This document shows, piece by piece, positions 36,398 to 49,194 of a stretch of 64,000 nucleotides of DNA. Within the stretch, counting starts at the first letter, position 1; each line of letters starts with the position of its first letter. The notes under the pieces were generated by a model. That model saw only the letters and a list, made by a program, of their open reading frames with translations. It made no database searches and was not told the DNA's origin. Source of the stretch: Lingula anatina (Eukaryota; Brachiopoda; Lingulata; Lingulida; Lingulidae); contig NW_019773625.1 in the NCBI RefSeq assembly GCF_001039355.2, forward strand, positions 1,137,522 through 1,201,521, in the 5' to 3' direction. Made by a program: the position numbers and the translations under genes.

Positions 36398-38215
36398 GGA
36401 GTCAACAAAGCAAGAAGAAGCACATTCAACAAACCAGATATTGGAAGCGACCATGATTTGGTAATGATGACTTTAAAAGTGAAGCTGAAAGCAAATTAGA
36501 TGGGAAAGACCAAAACATATTTTGATCTTGAGAAACTGAAAGATCCGGAAATAGCAGCAGCATTCCAAGAAGAACTAGCTGGTAAATTTGTACCACTCCT
36601 ACGTTTAGATTTCATTTCTCAAGAACTATGTGACGAGTTTACTAACACGTTGGGAAAAGTTGCAGAAGAGAAGGTCGGAAAGTCAAAGAAGGTCAAGAAG
36701 TCATAGATTACACCTGAGGTACTTAGTTAATTAAATAATTAATTAATTAAGACGTGTGAGGAGAGAAGGGAAAAGAAGAGGAAGAAGAAAATAGGTGATA
36801 ATGAGGTGGCAGAGCACAGAACATCAAATACAAGAGCAAGAAAAGCACTTACTTAGGCCAAAAACAAGTGGATTGAAAACCAAACGAAAGAAATTGAAGA
36901 TAAACTTAACAAACATAACACGTGGAAGGCCTAGTTATGAGGCTGTAAAGTAGCTAAATGGTAGGAATGAAACCAAGCGGAAGCAAGCAAGTGTAACTGA
37001 AGATGCAGATGGGAGGTTGCTGACGAGAACTGAAGTTATCTTAGAGATATGGAGAAGCTGTTGTGAAGAAGTACAACTATGAGATACAGAAGGATGCCAT
37101 CAAAGAACTGAAACAGAACAACTCACCTGTTGCAGATTGCATCTTCGCGGAGTTAACCCAAGTTGGAGCTAAGGCCACAGCACAGGTACGGTTTACACAA
37201 GTTTGGCAGTGAAATCTTTTAAGATTAAAAGAACTAAAATCATTGGTAAAAGAATTAGCTCACGAATTAAAATCTGCATGATGGAGCAAGGTCTAAAGTG
37301 ATGGTTGATGATCGATTCAGTGAATGATTGGTGAAAGACAAGACAAGGATGTCTACTCTCTCCAGCTTTATTCAACCTGTTTTTGTAGATGATTATGGAG
37401 GATGCTCTACATGAATACCAAGGAGAAGTGAGATGTGCAGGAAGAAGAATAAAAGACCTACGATTTGCTGATGACATTGATATTTTGAAAGAAAGCGAAG
37501 AAGGATTACAGGACATTATAAGAAGACTGGAAGAATCATCTAGGAGGTAATATGGGATATGGAAACATATGCAGAAAATAGCGAAGCAATGACTGTTGGT
37601 AAGAGTTAAGATATGGGGCACGACGTGGTGGACGTGATGATCAAAGGCGTAAGATTAAAGCAAGAACTTCGCTTACCTAGGACCGAAGATACTAGTATTA
37701 TAACTGTAAATCAGAGGTGGAATGCGAGTAAGGATTGGAAGGGCCACTAGTGTGGACAGCACCTGGGGTGCAAAGAACATAAAGATGGACAACAAACTGC
37801 ATGTTGTTGATGAGATCTTTGGTAGTTGCAACTCTGCTCTACGCATGAATATAAAAAATGAACAACGATGAACAATGAATGGGTTAAGGCAGGGCTGGGT
37901 TCCAGAATTTGTGGGCATATGGGCACAAGATGGAAGGATTTGTTAAGATTGTGAAGAAGAGTAAGTTCAAGTTTTTTTGGGCATACAGTACGAGAAAGAG
38001 GAATGGTGAGTGCAGTGATGGAAGGTGGAATGCAAGGACAGCCAGCAAGAGGGAGACCCCGAACAAACTGGATGTTAAATTTGAAAGAATGGAGTGGAGA
38101 AAGTGGGGCTGAGTTAAGTAAAAAGGCGAAGAACCTGGATGGCTGGAGACATGCTGGTAATACTTGGGTGCACCAATGGCCTAATCGGCTACGAACCAGC
38201 TGAGTGAAAATTAAA
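36393..38215 (+). mobile_element. 5'-truncated, broken non-LTR retrotransposon (LINE)
   Basis: Three separated blocks are recognisable. The first (36393-36705) holds the end of an APE-type endonuclease, with IGSDHDLVMMT at 36440-36472 including the SDH motif, followed by linker text typical of animal LINEs. The second (about 37330-37560) is reverse transcriptase with the catalytic FADDID at 37464-37481 and an upstream region of the RQGCLLSP type. The third (about 37900-38205) is the C-terminal tail with ARGRPRTNWMLNLKEWSG. Stops and frameshifts separate the blocks and much of the palm and fingers is missing. It cannot retrotranspose. The exact clade was not assigned. Confidence 0.8.
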
Positions 38216-38514
38216 GGATCCCCTTCTCATCTTGGGAAATCGGGTAGGTCTATAAATTTTTTACGGTCGTAACTAATGACATTTCTTAAACCTTTTATCA
38301 AAATTCATTCTTCTTATATCTAATTTTACCAAATTAACAAAAGGACGTCAATTAGAAAACGATATAATAGATACATATTTCAGTATAATGCGCGCGCCAG
38401 AATGTTTTGGTATTGAAGTTAAATTTTCTGGCCTGATATGGCACAATTACCTGAGGTGGCACATCTCAATGTCTTGTGGCCTTACTAGGCATGTCTCCGA
38501 GCACGATCCAGTAT

Positions 38515-38523
38515 TATATAAAG
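38515..38523 (+). promoter_or_regulatory. TATA box of the intact GT31 gene
   Basis: TATATAAAG lies about 390 bases upstream of the start codon. A start site near 38545 would be expected. That point is just before the duplicated block begins (38553), so the decayed copy does not carry this promoter. Confidence 0.5.
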
Positions 38524-38912
38524 CCGGTCAGCGTAGAGTGAAGTAATAAAGTACATCTCCAAATTCGGTGCGGTGTTATGTGATTGATGGGACCACAACA
38601 GATTCATTTCTGTGCAATGCTAGTGAATGGACGTCCGAGTTCAGCAATTCGGTCCTTATTGACAATAGTCAGGGAGGAATTTTACCAGCTGTGTTATGCA
38701 ATTGGCCTTGTAAAGTACCAAATTGTCGTAAAATCGCTATATGACCGATTTAAACTGATTTTGATAAGATTTTTTTTTATCTTTATGGTAGACAAGTATG
38801 GCATTAAGATCGGTTTATGTGGCTTTTAGGTTTATTGCCTGGTTTTTAAATCATATGGCGATTTAACGACAAGCATTTTCTAACCAGTCAAGTTGGCAGC
38901 CGAGCGAGCACG

Positions 38913-41053
38913 ATGTCTCTTCGAGGTAGGCTGTATTTAAATACCTGAAAGTTGATGTAAAAATTCGTGTAAGTTGAGACTAAAATAAGGGAAAGTGAAG
39001 ATTTCTTGCTAATGGAGATGCAGTTATGGCGTCTGGTCTGTAGCCTGACACTCATTGTTTGAACAGGAAAACGTGACGACAGCTAGTCAGCTGTTGTCAT
39101 CGCGCCGGAAGTCCCATCATTTTGGAATTTTTTTTTTCTTAAACGTTTTTTTTAGCAGTACTTCAGGAGGTTCAAAATCCCAAAGGTTCGAAAATACTTA
39201 ACGTGGGTACAGCTTACATGACACTACTTACTACATGTCTACTCCAGCAATTTGGTGCAGAAAAAAAAGGGGGGGGGCGTGCATCATGCTTTTAACCTAC
39301 AAGAATGAAATTTTGTACAGTTGTGGCGAATGAAATTTAAAAAAAAAATAAATAAAAAATACTGGATATAGGGGCATGTTTGAAAATCACCATACGGCTG
39401 CCAAGTACAACATGACCACCCAAATTCTTTTATTGATTACTTTCAAATTGTCTTTGTAAGTCATTTATAGAACTATGCTTTATTCATACTTTCTGCACCA
39501 GACTGAGCTGGTGAAAATGTACAGAGATATAATAGCAACAATAATAATGATGATAGTAATAATAAAATACATAGATAAAAAGCACCAAAATTACATATAT
39601 AGAAATGTACCATTATTATACATACATATCCAGTATTTCGTAATCATAAGCTAGGTGCGGTCTGAATGCTGAGTCAACTGCTCACTGTGCCACAGCACTG
39701 ATCATACACTAGCATATCACACTACAAGTATTGTACACATGACTAAGATTTAGATATTAATTATGCACGAGCCTGTTTTCTGCTATGTGAAACAAACCTT
39801 CATATTTATGGTAAAGTTTATATGTAGTTGAGTACTGAGAATGATATGTCTCTGTATTTTTCATTTTCCATTTAATTTTACAAAAATAATTTTATACTGT
39901 TGGACCAGGTGTAAGTTTTATTATTGAAGTTTGAGTAAAAATTTGCTACTTTTATGGTTTTACAGGTAAATATGGAATGAGTCCCCTTCTGAAGATGCTA
40001 CTGAGACACAGAAAGAAGAAATGTTTTTTCATTGCCTTCGCTTTCTGCTGTGGAATCCTTGTTCTCTTGTACATATGGGACTATTATGGGTTATCAGACG
40101 TCCTGTATGAGACATCGTTTTCTGACTTTGCATGGCCTTTAAATATAAATCTTGCAGAGGCTGTTAGAAAGATACAGAATAACGAGAAACTTGACATTGC
40201 GCAAATTAATCCATTTCCGTTCAAAATACGTATGCAGAATGAAAACCTGTGCAAGGATGTGATAGTGAAAAACTCAGCTATCTTTGTATTGATTGTGGTT
40301 AAATCAGCCTGCTGGAGCTTTGAGAGTAGACATATCATAAGAAAAAGCTGGGGTAATGAGAAGACGATAAGCGTGAATCACTCCGGCACAGAGTACCAAC
40401 TAGTAACAAAAAGAGTTTTCCTCATTGGCCATTCCTCATCATTGGACAGTCAGTATTTACTCAGAGAGGAATACCAGATGTACAAGGACCTCATACAAGG
40501 TGATTTTGAGGATGGATATTTCAACAATACATATAAAACAATGATGGCTTTTTCGTATGCATCTCTTCACTGTCATAATGCTCACTTTGCATTTTTCGTG
40601 GACGAGGACTTTTACATATCTAAACGAAACACAGCACAGTTTCTTGCCTCTCTCCCTGCAACAAGTGCACAGAATTTATACATAGGCTTTTCATTATTTA
40701 CTAATACCAGAGTTAATAGGAACAAAAAACACAAAAGGTATGTACCACTAGCAGAGTACCCATACAGTAGAATCCCTCCATATGTATATGCCGGAGCATA
40801 CATTCTCTCTATGAAAAATATTAGGGACATGTCTGTAGCAATGCATTATGTGAAATTCTTTAGAATGGACGATGTGTACCTTGGGTTGATAGCATACAGA
40901 CTTGGAATTACAATCTCAGATGGCGGTAAGAGGTTTTTGATGGAATTTTATACCTCCAGCGATGTAGTCAATTCTCATGTTATCGCTTCGCATGGATTTA
41001 GAGGCAAAATGTCGCTGATGCGGGAGTTTTGGGACTTGGCAGCAGAGACGTAA
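38913..41053 (+). CDS. GT31 beta-1,3-galactosyltransferase-like enzyme, 366 aa
   Basis: Two coding exons: 38913-38925 (ATGTCTCTTCGAG, donor GTAGGC) and 39966-41053 (acceptor TTTTACAG). They join in frame as MSLRGKYGMSPLLK, adding eight residues to the 358-codon main frame. The protein is type II membrane: basic LLRHRKKK, then a membrane helix at about 24-43, a stem, and a GT31 catalytic domain. Family motifs are IRKSWG (129-134), VFLIGHSS, EEYQMYKDLIQGDFEDGYFN, the DxD-type FFVDEDFYI (DED at about 217-219), PPYVYAGAYILS and MDDVYLG (305-311, normally EDVY-G). GT31 enzymes transfer Gal or GlcNAc in beta-1,3 linkage from UDP-sugar in the Golgi, using Mn2+ held by the DxD motif. The usual DDD is DED here. 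The acceptor cannot be told from sequence. Confidence 0.85.
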
Positions 41054-43085
41054 AATTGGATGTGGACAGTTTTATTTCTATGGACAGATGCAATATGTCT
41101 GGATATACAGTTATTACCTGCATCTGTTATTGTTGTTGTTTGTGTTTGTGTTACATTATGAAACATTGTAACAAAATTGACAAAAGAAAAACATTTTGTG
41201 CTCTTTTATCATTAGAATGGTTTTAGACTCTTATCACTGCTTCTAACACTTATGTCATTTACATGCATGTATGTTTTCCATACGAATGAGGTAACTCCAT
41301 CTGGTGACCAGTACAATACCCAGAAGGGGTATCGTCTCTCTCATCCTCTAGTCAAATATTGAAAACAGTGTGAGTATTAGAAATACATTGGTGCAGATTC
41401 AATTAATTATAAGTTACTATTACTAATACCTGTGTACACCGTTCATCTTTTTGTGAACTAAGTACGCTCTCATTCAGAGCATTTCTTGCAGGGCATGCAA
41501 TTTCACATTTTGTCTTTTGTGAATTTCCTGTTTTCGTATGCTTTTTAAAGAATTGATATGTCTCGAGTTGAATGTGTGTTACTTGTTAATTGTTGGACTT
41601 TTATGTTAAAACTAGATTCCCTGTGAGTGAGCTTTTTCTCACTCACATTAAATAAATGCAGTTATATACTGAAACTTTATAACATTGACTCCTACTTTGG
41701 TTCATCAGCTTGTAAGGAAGATCTGGATTGACTAATTTGTTTTGGGAAAAGGTGAGGGGGGCAAAACTCTGTATATACATTCTTAGTATATGGACCTCCT
41801 GTATATTGTTTTATATACTGTATTCAAGATGTTAGTGTAATATTCTGCACTGTTAGTATAGGGTCACATTTGTATTGGAAGCATATACTGTGCTCTGAAG
41901 TCCTGTATTATTACATATTGTGTTGCAAGTTGAGGCATACTTCATTGCAGAGTTTTATTCACTGCTTGCATGCACACACTTGTAATAAATTTATCAAGCA
42001 ATATGAAAGCTCACAAGTACCATATTTAGCAGTGCCCTCTTTCAAATGTAATGATGAACATTTTGGATGTAAGGTTGTATATTTGCATGTTGTTAGTTTT
42101 AAGGGGAAGGAAATGGAAATCTCTGTAACTTGCAAAAATAGGGATATGGTTACTTTTAGCTAAGTGTCCAAAATCAGACAACTTTCAAGGCCAAATTGAG
42201 AAACATGCCATAATGATACTAGAAGTTCACCTCAGCAGCTTAAAAAGAGAGATTTATGAGCTATTACCGTGTGTGTGTTGAGATATATGGCATATAGGAC
42301 ATATTTGTTTTAATGGCCCTCCGTGTCGTGCAATTTAAGTTTTGCCACATTTAGTGCTTAAGAGATTATAAACTAAAGGTAGTGACCTATGAAGGTCTGA
42401 TGGCAAGATTTCAGAATAATTGTGATCATTGCTGTTTTGGTGGTAAAATAGAATTTATGAAAATTTGATGTGCTGTTTTCCATATATATATTGTGGAATT
42501 TTGAAGAGTTGTTATCGTATTAGCATTTTTGTATTTGGCAGGGAACAAATTATTCAACAGGAAACTGTCAGACACAGATAGTATTAATTGATTGATTTTT
42601 TAAGAACTACTTTATTATGTAGTTAATTAAGAAGTTTAAATTGTTTATCTCTGGATTATTAGCATGGGGGAAGTGGACAGTATTTATGAAAGTTCTAGTC
42701 CTTATGATAATTGAAGAGTAAATCCAACAGCAGCGTTTTAGACAGCTCATACTGTTAAAACCCTGCCTTAATTTTAAGAAATCCCACTGGTACTTAAAAG
42801 TACAATCTAGTCTATGAGAATGTTATTTTAATTTTCCCTGTACCTAAGAAAAAAATATTGCCAGTTGCATTAACTTTCTCAAATATATCCCAGAAAGTTA
42901 ACAGAATTGAGTATTTCATGTATAATTGTAATTTGCATTACTTAAAAATATTAGTTTGAAGTGGGTTATGTGATAGTTTGAAGTTGTGGAGTATTATTCT
43001 GAAGTGGGACACTATCTTGCATCTCAAGCAAAAACCTGTATGTCCAACATTCCTTGCAATTTTATAATCAATAAAATAAATGTTC
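41054..43085 (+). other. Probable 3' UTR of the GT31 gene
   Basis: The first 350 bases are shared with the decayed copy. Possible poly(A) signals occur near 41650 and, most convincingly, as overlapping AATAAA words at 43070-43080 followed by a GT-rich element (TGGTGGTGTGTTTTCC). A stretch near 42400-42480 resembles the interior of the TTAA MITE family. No other gene is seen. Confidence 0.5.
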
Positions 43086-44469
43086 AAGACTGGTGGTGTG
43101 TTTTCCTTTATTGGTCAAATTTTGAACAGAGTTGGGCTGCTCACCTGGTACCCAGACTCCATTGACTTCATACTAAATAATACAATTTATTTGCAATAGC
43201 AATTAACACAGACAATTACATTTAATTTCACTGTTCATAATATCTCATAAGTGATAACTTCCTGATACTTTAGCCATAAGGACTCCAGACATATGAGGTG
43301 CTGAAACCAGCATGTGAACAATATTTTTACTGGCCACCCTGGTACAATTTACCCCTGCTTCAACCCATAAGTGCCATTTGCCAGGGGTGGAGACGGGTAC
43401 CATTTTTTGGAGGACTGGTAAAACCTGCCTCCTGCAGGACTATCACAAGGCCATTTGGTCTTGCATGCTTTCATGAAACTATTAGTATTTTTAAACCCAC
43501 TGAATTTGTTAAAGCATCTTTTTTCACTTTTTTCTCCAAATCTCTAATCTGTAAAAAACATTTATAAAATGACAAGTGGAAACTCAATTCCACTTGATGA
43601 AAAAATAACTTTAATGTTTTTGTAGGATTTTGTATTTTTTCCCCACAGAAGTAAAGTTTTACTCACTTGAAACATTTTAACATTCTGATGGATACTCCAA
43701 CCTCTCCAGTTTATTTATGAAAAGAAAAGAACATTTAAGTTCTCAAACAAATTATCCAATCAATTAAATGAACTTAATTTAACATCAGATTTTTTCTAAG
43801 TATGTTAAATTTGGGATAAGTTAATTAAAGGATATATTTTAAACCAATATTAATTTAACCTTTCATCACGAATGAGGTTGAAATAAGACAATCTGATTTC
43901 ACCTGCACACATTGAGAAAACATTAGAATAAAATGTGATATAAATGTAAATTTGGAAGAAATTAAATTTGAGTTGGCACTTTATATTCAGTCAGCGAGAG
44001 AAAATCAATTAAATATTAAAAATTGTTTCAATTTTAAATATAACCAGCACTTGAGGCATACCTCAAGTGTTAGACTTCAGCAGAAATATTAATTTATTCT
44101 TAAATTATTCCCCCAATCACAAAGGTCTGCCTTAATTAGTATAATGCTAAAATTAGAAATTCAACTACAGTTTTATATATCGTAGGGTAATCTTTAATTA
44201 AGGAAAGATGGCTGAACATTCAAGAATTTATTACTATTATTTATTTTATTTAATTATTCATTTTTTCTCACTGAATGCCTTAAGTTAGCTTAAATCTCTT
44301 ATGCACTCTAAAATTACAATCATATGTAAATTTTATTCAGTATCAAATTTTAAATTCAAAGTAACTAAAAGATACCAAACGAGTAACAAAAACAAGCACT
44401 TATTTCAGATAGGTGCATAATTTCCACATATTTTCTCCATTTTCAAAGACGAACATTCAATATAATGGG

Positions 44470-44702
44470 TCATTCCAAATGGAACTACTGTTCTATATAG
44501 GTTGATTCAGATCCATAGGGACTCTTGCTGAATGCAATCTGATTAACAAACCTGACATTGAGTCAAATGCAGAAAAGCTGGCGATTATGCAGATATGTAT
44601 GAAGCAACAAGAGACGTGCTAATCTCTTAATCTGATAGCATTCAGCAAGACTCCCCAGGGTATTGAATCGATCCATGTTGAACAGTAGTTACATTGAGAA
44701 TG
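44470..44702. mobile_element. MITE with approximately 75-bp imperfect terminal inverted repeats
   Basis: Left arm TCATTCCAAATGGAACTACT through TTGCTGAATGCAATCTGATT pairs with the right arm AATCTGATAGCATTCAGCAA through AGTAGTTACATTGAGAATGA. The loop is about 85 bases. No coding capacity. Confidence 0.75.
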
Positions 44703-44737
44703 AGCCCTTAGCAAAAATAAATTTTCCTTGATATTTT

Positions 44738-44895
44738 CAGGGGCGGATCCAGAGATATTTTCTGAGTCTTCCAAATTATCTTTATTGATCCCTCCTCCAA
44801 TATTTGACCGTCTTCCGACAGAAAAAATTAGATACCTGTCAATGTTAACTTAAAAATCTGACCGTCTTCCAGAAGACGGCCTAAATCCGCCCCTG
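44738..44895. mobile_element. Short hAT-like MITE (158 bp)
   Basis: Termini CAGGGGCGGATCCAG and CTAAATCCGCCCCTG are inverted repeats of the CAGGGGCGGATC type seen on many non-autonomous hAT elements. An internal repeat GACCGTCTTCC occurs twice, the second time as a small palindrome (GTCTTCCAGAAGAC). ATTTT flanks both sides; a full 8-bp target duplication is not preserved. Confidence 0.75.
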
Positions 44896-45393
44896 ATTTT
44901 AACAAATTCCCCTTCCTCACCAGTGTACATCATATCAAACACTTTTCTTAGATCTGAATTACAATAATAATTCCTAATAAATGCCATTTTTTATTTTAAA
45001 GTTTCTAGTTTTTGGGTAAACTAGCAGTTTAGATGGAGACAGGTGAATGACTGTTAAAATAAGGATTTTAGAACTCAAAAAATAATTATTATTCAATATA
45101 AGTTATAGAAAGGAAATACCTTCATGATAAAGGAAATTAAATTAGTTCTTTGGTACAGTGTTTGCCTTTCTTAATGTGTTTGTGTTTAATTGTCAGTCTA
45201 CCTCACTGGATATATAGCCTGCCCACAAGGTCTATTAAAGTAATACAAACTACCATCCATATGTATAAAGGTGTTGTTACAACAATTACCTTTATTTTTG
45301 CAATAAACAAAGACAACATGAAATTCCATAATATGTGTGAATCTAGCCAAGTTTATATCTATGAACATGCAGTAAACAAAATTAACTATCCTC

Positions 45394-45736
45394 TTAAGCC
45401 TAGTTAAAATTCTCTCAACATTGCACTGAACATCGCTCGATCAACATTTGTAGAGTAATGTTCAGTGATTTTGAGTAAGGCTGCTAAAATGCATTCAACA
45501 ATTTCACTCGATCAACATTTGTTGTGCGGTGGAAATTCAACTTCCGAACACTTTGAAGATCCAGGGGTGGTTAAAAGCTCTCATCATCTCTCAACAACAA
45601 CAACTGTTGAGTTGACCCACTCTGGATACTGCTGTACATCACTCAACAGGGGGCTAAAAACTCAGTCAACATTTGCCGTTAACAAATGTAGAGCAATGTT
45701 AAGTGAAATGTTTAGAGCATTTTAACTAAGCCTAAT
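45394..45736. mobile_element. MITE with long inverted ends
   Basis: The left end TTAAGCCTAGTTAAAATTCT pairs with the right end GCATTTTAACTAAGCCTAAT. Pairing continues imperfectly inward through CTCAACATTGCACTGAACAT versus ATGTTAAGTGAAATGTTTAG. The word TCGATCAACATTTGT is repeated inside near 45437 and 45509. No coding capacity. Confidence 0.65.
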
Positions 45737-47559
45737 AAAGCAGGGGGAAAAAGAGTCAATTGGCTGTTCACAGTTACTAAATGCTTAGTATTTTGGATCA
45801 TGTTTACAATTTTGAAACGTCAAGAAAGTTACAATTGCAAGTATCAATCAATTGTGGGCAAACTTGATGCTAAGGTCTCACACTTTTACACAAATCTTAT
45901 GTCATATTGGAGGTAAGCCCCATTTCTTTGTTAAAATGCTTTTTACCCACTTTCATTACGATTTTTAAGTTATTACCTTTGCTTTTCGTGAACATCTACT
46001 GACTTACCAAGCATTTTGGATATAAACATAAAATTATGAGATTAAAGGCACAAATCTTACTTTGCCCAACACATAAGATATACACTAAATGTATAATTGC
46101 ACATGAATAGAAAGACTCTAATGATTGGACATTTATTCAATTTTTTAAAACGTTTGCTCTTACAAAATTACAAACATTTGCATTTGGTAAGTGTCTCTCT
46201 TCTGCACCATCATTAATTTTATATAAAAAAGCAATAAATCTGCATATTTGGTCTCACAAAAGAAAATTCAATTTAATAAATTATTCATAGCTTGTGATTC
46301 ACTGATATGTAAACTATACTTTTTTTAAGTGAAAATAAGACACAAATCACAATAACAAGAACTGGATCTGCATGCAAACATCAAACATGATGTTAACATT
46401 TCTATATTCATGATATGATAACAAACTGAAATCAAAGACAAAACATCGTCTGTTTGTCAACCCTTAAGAGAAGCATGGACCTCTGACAACTTATTCACGT
46501 TATTCAGTTCAGCCCAAGTAGAGACCGGCCGTGTCATCTCTATGTCATTTCTTGTGTGTGCGTGCATTCCTGTGTGTGTGTGTGCGTGCTTGCGTGCATG
46601 CGTGTGTAAAAATAAATTGTGCTTGGTGATATGTAACCATACATTGGGGCCAAGGTCACATGTCGAGTTTCTTATGATAAACAATATAAATATTTACTAA
46701 ATAATATGTTAAATAAATTAATTAATTAAAGTATTCACTCTACTTACATTTCCACTCATCACTTTAAAAGCACTAATGAAAATTTAATGCTGTTTAATTG
46801 ACTTGTTCTTTTGATTAAACACAGTGCTCTGTAAGTAATCCCCAAGGGTATGGACGCTATGTAAATCATTAAACTTTAAGATAAATATTATTAGTTCAAC
46901 AACAATAATAAAATTAACAACAAATATGAACTGTCCACTTGTTCCAGCTATCCCTCAGTATCTCTCTAGTTCTTTTACAGCATGGTAAACTAACTTCACA
47001 GCCTGTACAAATAATATCAAGAATGTGGCACATTTCTTTGCCACACAGTGTTAAAACAACTGAATACTATGCTAACAAGCAACCTATTGTGTAACAACAA
47101 CTTTGATAAGACTGGAACAGTATGGCATCCAGAACAGTTATTTGCCTATAGTATCAGTCCAAGGCTTCTTTATGTTTTTCTGATGACTTTCCAATACTTA
47201 CATAGCTTTAAAACTTATCTACATGTGAAGACACCTTGTCCACAATTCACAAACAAAATCAATACCAATATTCTGTACAAGAGTTTTAATTGTACAACTG
47301 TGGTTAACATTACCTTACCCAATTAAAAGAAGCCTACTAGTACCTACTATTTTGGAAAAAATTCTGATTAGCTCAGAGTATTTTATCTCACATAATATTG
47401 TCAGCACAACCAATATTTAATTAGGACTGCAGAGAATGGCTGAATCTTTTCCTTTGTGGCAGTGCATGCCCTTTGTCCATGTACAACTTTGTCAGGACTT
47501 ATCATATTCAGAACCAACTCTCAAAAATCTTTCTGTCATTTTCCCACGTATTTTGCAGT

Positions 47560-49124
47560 CTACCCATTGCTAGCACTAGCACCAGCAATGTCGTGGCCTG
47601 TCAGCTGGCGCTGTCGGTTTCTTGACCGCCATATTTTGATGGAGTTATCATCACTGACGGTGACCAACATCTCGGGATCCTTAGGATTAAAGGCAACAGA
47701 ATTTACTACATCAGTATGTGGGTACTTCATCAAGCATATCCCATAATGCCTATCCCATAGGTAGCCATGTTTGTCTTCAGCACCACTGGAATAGTAAAAT
47801 CATACCAATTGTATAAATTCTAAATTCAAAGTGTGTATCTAAAGTTAATATTTCATATCATTAAACATTGCTTACATTACTGTACAAATGTAAATGAAAA
47901 ACCATTCAGCCCATTTACAAAGTAGTTTTAATGTGAAACGGCTTCAAGAAGTTGCACATTATTTATAATAAATACTGTACAGCTGGTGTAGAGGTTAATT
48001 TTAAGTTCTCAGTTTTTAGTCAAATTTAAGAAAAAATGTTAACAGAAATAGCCTACTGCTGTGGACTTAATTCTTTAAAGTCATAATAACTCTTCGTTTT
48101 GGCCAAAAATTGGATTTTCCTGGAAAAAACGGCAATTTTCCCGTACTTACCAATGGACAACGACCCCATTCCTGCATTCAAAGTTAATCCAGGGTTTTTT
48201 TCCTAAACGTACGGTTTTTTGTTAAAATCTCTTAAGAGATTTTAACTGACGGAGCTCTCTCTGACATTGCAAAGTCACTGGTGACCTACTTAAAACCGCG
48301 GGAAAAGCAGACAACAACAACACTATATAAGATTCATGAGATATATTCGTCTTTTTGTTAAAAATGCATTTATATCCACAATGTGTGCCATTCTGGGCTT
48401 TTCGTTATCCGACGCACTGTACAAAAACTCGCAACTTACGTCTGCGTCTGCACTAATGCGTTTGGCGCCATGTTATTTTGGTCTCGAATGAACGCGAGAA
48501 TCCGCGTGACACCATTACGTCATTAGCAACGAATGCACTTGTCGACCGGAAAAAAGGCATCGTAAGCCCTATTGACAAGCACAGATTTTAGTTTTCCTAC
48601 AATAACGGCCGTTTTAGTGGTAAAATACAATAGAATATATTTCCATGCGTTTTTTACAATGTATTTCATGCGGATTTTTGAATCTCAAAGGAAGAGTTAT
48701 TATTTCTTTAACTGACAACTTAAACCTGGATGCTGTCATACTACTAAAAGTCAAAACACTAACATCTCTCTGCAAAAGCATAACTTGCACCAATTTTTTT
48801 CTTCTTTCTTACCTTGCGACATACTCATCACACACATCCAAGAAAATGAAGAAGCACTCATCATTTGGGGTATAAGCCTTGTGAGCTCTCAACATCGTCC
48901 CCACTTCCTTCATAGTTTGCAGGTCTATTACATGGATGTCTATCTCCTGGGCAATGGGAGGTGGGTACAGGGGGTTTTCTATGTGGTAGTTCTTAGGCCA
49001 GGGTCGACTGTTCACATAGAGATATCTGAAACAGAATTTGTAAACTGTCATCAGAGTGGGTTGATGGTAACGAAATATTATCATATACACCTACACATAC
49101 AACTTGAAAAAAATAAATAAATAA

Positions 49125-49194
<70 letters not shown>

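Larger units (their letters stand above)
43086..47559. other. Intergenic region between GT31 and FBXW5
   Basis: The two flanking genes converge here. No supported coding region. It holds three small inverted-repeat elements (44470, 44738, 45394, listed separately) and a GT/GC microsatellite at about 46552-46607. The remainder is AT-rich sequence without visible structure. The 3' UTR and poly(A) signal of the minus-strand FBXW5 gene should lie just left of 47560 but were not pinned down. Confidence 0.5.

Noticed and set aside
36199-36499. Long YIYIYI frames
   Set aside because: These are translations of the TA microsatellite, not proteins.
39972-39980. Minimal upstream ORF (ATG GAA TGA) overlapping the GT31 start at 39977
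   Set aside because: The in-frame 13-nt exon at 38913 explains the start of the protein. In the spliced mRNA this ATG is internal and out of frame, so it need not act as an upstream ORF.
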